A DNA stretch of 64,000 nt, from contig CACRXP010000388.1 of assembly GCA_902702965.1 (NCBI GenBank), positions 534,321-598,320 of the forward strand, given 5' to 3'. This document shows, piece by piece, positions 60,546-64,000 of this stretch. The notes under the pieces were generated by a model, which had not been told where the DNA came from, ran no database searches, and saw only the letters and a program-made list of their open reading frames with translations. Position numbers and translations under genes: made by a program. This stretch comes from Spirometra erinaceieuropaei. Taxonomy: Eukaryota; Platyhelminthes; Cestoda; Diphyllobothriidea; Diphyllobothriidae. Position 1 is the stretch's first letter, and each line of letters starts with the position of its first letter.

Positions 60546-61908
60546 ATGGATTCTCAGCAGGCTAACTGTAGTTGTACGGCCAGCGACGGCACCTCTTTGG
60601 AAGATAAGTCCGGTGCGTTTTCCTTCGCATCCAGAACCTGTGCTCGCTCTAACATCGCCTCCAGCCCACGACCAGCAAAGCATGCAAAAAGCGTAAATAC
60701 GGCAAAATGTGTGAGGTACAAAGACGAGCCTTGTGGTGGGTGCGCAGATATCCTAATCAAAGTAGAACAACTCGAAAAGGAGCTTGCTGATTTAAGGACG
60801 CTCGTGAAACAGACCCTAGTCGGCCAGAACGTGTCCAGTGTTAGAATCCCAAAACCGAGGAGCAAAACGCAAAAAAACGCGAAAGAATATCCCCTTGGGG
60901 GAATCTTCAAATACGAGTTGCAACTCAACAGCCAAAACCGCGGACGCCGGTAACAGCAGGACAATGAAAACGAAGCCGCCGATAAAGGCAGACTCGATTC
61001 CCACGCAAGATGTCTTAAGCGATGTCGCAAAAAAATTACCTGGCGCGGAAGCCATCTCACCTAAGCCTCTTACTGTAAGTGATGGGATTTCTATTCTGCC
61101 TGGAGACGATATACCTGAGTCATCCAGTCTACTGTCGCCCTCTTGTTCTGGCAACCACACCGAGCGCACTACAGAGCACGCATCTGAATGCGAGGACGTA
61201 ACCCCGTGGGTAGAGGGGAAAGGAAAACGCCATGGCAGGATTCTGAAGTCACAGCCAGCCCTGATGGGTTGCTCGGGACAGTCGGTAGACCGTAAAAGTG
61301 TGCGTCCAAGCGATGACTCCGTAAATCGTCCTCGCCCACATGTAGCGCATTCACCGGAAAGACAGAGTAAGGAGGACCATGTTCGCCAGAAGTGTTTGGT
61401 TATTCAGGGTTTGTCAGAATCGAATGCAGTCAGACCTGAAGACCGTGTCTCAGATGACCTTGCTTCTTTCCATGGTCTGCTAAATCAGTTACTCCCGGTA
61501 CACATGGAAATAAAGGTTTTGAACACATTCCGGATGGGAAAAAGGAGTGAAGACAGGACAGCAGCAAAACCACCTCACCCTCTCAAAATTATGCTGGAGA
61601 ACAAAGAGCAAATGAAGTTTATCCTCTCGAAAAAAACGATCTCAGAAACACACACAAACAGGTTTTTTTTTCAACCGGACTATTCACCAGCGGAACGGTT
61701 GAAACGCCGGGAACTTGTCTTGGAGTTAAAATCAAGACTGAAGGATGGCGAACACAATCTGGCTATCTTCAAGGGGAAGGTAGTTCGGAAATGTATGCCG
61801 TTTCAGTGTAACCAGCCTGTAATACTACGAACGACGACAGCTACTCAGCCAAAACAGACACCTTCGTTGAACCGCCTGATCAAGGCGTCAACACAAGTGA
61901 GCCCGTAG
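60546..61908 (+). pseudogene. ORF1 protein of CR1/L2-like element, one frameshift
   Basis: ORF1 proteins of this group bind the element RNA. The first frame (from ATG 60546) has a Cys-containing segment (CGGCADILIKVEQLEKELAD) that starts a short coiled coil. A frameshift in or near the A7 run at 60870-60876 moves to the frame ending at TAG 61906-61908. That frame has a polar linker, then CLVIQGLSESNAV, VLNTFRMGKRSED, PLKIMLENKEQMKFILS, QPDYSPAERLKRRELVLELK and NLAIFKGKVVRK. This is the C-terminal RNA-binding-type domain of flatworm CR1/L2 ORF1. The minus-strand 168-codon ORF over it is a shadow. Confidence 0.78.
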
Positions 61909-62039
61909 CGTCCAGTGATCTGACTGAAACAAGGCTTATAAATAGAACCAATCAGGTAACGGAAGAGCCTAGAGAACACGACGTCCGCAATAACGGAGTA
62001 ATGCTCACAGCAGTAACAAATGCAACGGGAAATTTGGCT

Positions 62040-62481
62040 TGTGCTAAACTGAGGTGTTTGCACACGAATGCCAAAGTCTCATATCGAAACTAGACGAACT
62101 AAAACTTCGCCTTGTTGAGTTGTCTCCAGATGTTTTAGCAGTAACTGAGACCTGGCTGTCCGGGAATATCAACGATAACGAAGTAGCCTTGCGTGGATAC
62201 CAAATTTATCGGGAAACAGGGAAAATCGTCAGGGTGGTGGTATCGTTGTGTATGTGAAGGAAGGTCTGGCAGTGTCGGATAACACCAGCAAGTTTGCGTG
62301 CAGTACGGAAGCTATCTGATTGACCATCAAGGCTACCGGTTCCCCGTGTCTTGATGTCCTCACTGTCTACCGACCACCTAGGACAGACCGCATCGCCGAC
62401 ACTCAACTAGTGGAGAAGTTGGAGAAATTTTCCAGTCGACCTAACACCATGATCATGGGCGACTTCACATACTCCAGACCA
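62040..62481 (+). pseudogene. ORF2 endonuclease, frameshifted and deleted
   Basis: An APE-type endonuclease start is seen: CQSLISKLDELKLRLVELSP, DVLAVTETWLS (the ETWL motif), ALRGYQIYRE. A frameshift near 62225 follows, then GGGIVVYVKEGLAVS, a TGA stop at 62317-62319 where a Trp codon is expected, then DVLTVYRPPRTDR and MIMGDF. Directly after GDF the sequence jumps to TPDHKRRIAWRGDF, so the segment with the DLVFT and SDH motifs is missing. The nuclease cannot be active. Confidence 0.78.
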
Positions 62482-64000
62482 TAAAAGACGTATTGCTTGG
62501 CGGGGCGACTTCAATCAGATGAGGGCAGACTTATCCGGTCATGACTGGGGCTCATTTTTTACGGGAAGTGCCAACGATGACTGGGAGCTGTTCAAGAATG
62601 TCCTTCTGCAGCTCATCAACAACCACTGTCCACTGAGAAGTGTAAGACTGGACAAACGTCCTGGGTGGCTAAACAACAACCTTAAGGAAGAAATCAACAG
62701 GCAGCACAAATTGTGGAGAAAATACTGCGTCACTAGACAAGCTGAATGCTTCAACACCTACAAGACACAAAAGAACAAACTGAGGAAGCTGATAATGAAG
62801 ACGCGGCGGGAATTAGAGAAGAACTTACTACAAAAAGCAACGCAGAAACCAAATTTGCTCTACGGCTACCTCCGACGAAGTACAAGGAACAGGCATTCAA
62901 TCCCCTTGATAAAGACTACTGATGGCGTTGAGATCGCTGATAGTAGGGATAAAGCTGCGTATTTTTCACGGTTTTTCCAATCAGTCTACATAAACGAGGC
63001 AAGGTTCGTTCCGCCCTCCACAGAAGAACTGCCGACTCCAAGCGTCAGTGATATACTCTTCTCAGAAGGCATTGTCCGAAGAGAATCAGAGGCATTGAAC
63101 GAATCGAAGTCGCCAGGACCAGACGAGATTCCATCCAAGTTTCGCAAGGAACTTGCCAGTGAGCTCTCTGTGCCTTTGTCGATGCTCTTTCAAACGTCAT
63201 TTGACACTGGAACACTTCCTGTCGATTGGAAGCTGACGCATATTACTCCGCTACACAAAGGATGTAACAGGACAGCGACGACAAATTACAGACCCATAAG
63301 CTTGACATGCATTCTCTACAAAGTGACGGAAAGGATCATAAAGAGTGAACTGATGCAATTGCTGGAAGTTCACGGCCTGATATTGAAATGCCAACATGGG
63401 TTCCGAAAAGGAAGATCCTGCACGACAAACTTGCTGCAATCTCTCCAGAGCTGGACCCGAGCTCTCGGAGAGAAGCACGCGGTCCGCATAGCCTTCATCG
63501 ACTTCCAGAAGGCGTTCGACACTGTGCCATACCAAAGGCTCTTACATAAGCTGAAAAGAATAGGGATCGGTGGCAACTTCCTTAAATGGATCGAAAACTT
63601 CCTTGTGGGTCGACACCAGGTTGTGTGCGTCGGTCGGGGAAAATCTGATCCGGCTATGTTCGACAGTGGTGTCCTCCAGGGTTCAGTACTGGAACCCATT
63701 TTGTTCCTTATCTACGTGGACGATGCCGCAAGAGATTTAGACTGTGAAGTAGCAATGCTTGCGGATGACATGAAGATATGGGATGTAATTCGGGGTTCTG
63801 CCGATGAAGACAGACTGCAGATGAACCTGAATCGGTTGGAGGAGTGGTCAAACCGTTGGCTCCTGCGGTTCAACGTTGCCAAATGTAGCATACTTCGCCT
63901 AGGCAACACAGCCAGATCCGCCAGCACAAGAGGCTACTTTCTTGGCGGTGCAGCCCTACCAAAGGTCGAAGCCCAAAGGGACCTCGGTGTGCTGACGACG
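62462..64000 (+). CDS. ORF2 reverse transcriptase, open to window edge
   Basis: A frame with no stop from about 62462 to 64000 (over 510 codons; it is cut by the window, not by a stop). It encodes DHKRRIAWRGDFNQMRADLS and PGWLNNNLKEEINRQHKLWR (pre-RT). RT proper follows: ESKSPGPDEIPSKF, NYRPISLTCILYKVTERII, CQHGFRKGRSCTTNLLQ, IAFIDFQKAFDTVPYQRLLH (motif A, ~63495), GVLQGSVLEPILFLIYVDD (motif B, with E where G is usual) and MLADDMKIW (motif C, ~63757, ADD intact). FNVAKCSILRLG follows. RT looks intact although the linked endonuclease is broken. Confidence 0.88.

Larger units (their letters stand above)
60215..64000 (+). mobile_element. CR1/L2-like non-LTR retrotransposon, continues past window end
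   Basis: A 5' UTR (about 60215-60545) shared with the inverted copy at 57.4-58.1 kb, ORF1 (60546-61908), then ORF2 with a damaged endonuclease (62040-62480) and an open RT (62462-64000). The 3' end lies beyond the window. Confidence 0.82.

Noticed and set aside
60554..61060. 168-codon minus frame
   Set aside because: Shadow of the ORF1 reading frame, whose homology is on the + strand.

Overview
This is a transposon-rich eukaryotic window from an animal. It has long split genes, GT-AG introns ranging from 37 nt to 6.2 kb, and no sign of operons. The repeat families point to a flatworm: an RTE-like retrotransposon whose protein ends in repeated C2H2 fingers, a second RTE-like family, CR1/jockey-type elements, a Penelope-like element with hammerhead-like motifs, and a degenerate Ty3/gypsy element. 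A diphyllobothriidean tapeworm is my best guess. That is inferred from remembered similarity of the repeat proteins and was not tested by search.

Two host genes can be read with exon phases that agree across the junctions. Both are on the + strand. (1) The 3' half of an EIPR1 (TSSC1) WD40 gene lies at 4200-12485: four exons, with the 5' exons not found here. It ends in an unusual run of glutamates. (2) An apparently complete CHFR gene lies at 29089-42091. It has about 12 exons coding for roughly 518 residues, in the order FHA domain, RING finger, Cys-rich domain, C-terminal PAR-binding zinc finger. The first eight exons are packed into 1.2 kb with mini-introns, while the last introns are swollen by transposons. 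A possible exon or small gene of unknown identity lies at about 50.8-51.5 kb.

Layout. 0-4.2 kb: foldback elements and CR1-like remnants. 4.2-12.5 kb: EIPR1, its introns holding RTE, Penelope-like and foldback pieces. 12.5-19.9 kb: mostly unassigned, with a 5'-truncated CR1-like copy at 17-18 kb. 19.9-23.8 kb: a CR1-like element with an uninterrupted 892-codon ORF. 24-28 kb: unassigned sequence, a two-unit tandem duplication carrying degenerate TTAG arrays, and an assembly gap at 28285-28373. 29-42 kb: CHFR. 43-48.4 kb: foldback elements. 48.4-50.2 kb: a Penelope-like element with about 550-bp inverted arms. 52.3-54.8 kb: an RTE-zinc-finger pseudogene on the minus strand. 56.8-64 kb: a second retrotransposon cluster, with two copies of one CR1-like family pointing away from each other around a dead gypsy element. 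The right-hand copy has an open reverse-transcriptase frame running off the window.

The two most notable signals are these. First, five hammerhead-ribozyme-like motifs sit in Penelope-like tails. In two subfamilies helix III appears reduced to a self-complementary ACGU or AGCU. Second, a roughly 0.95-kb foldback family recurs about nine times. In at least two copies it sits inside the same repeat module, which itself looks like the 3' UTR of the RTE-zinc-finger element.
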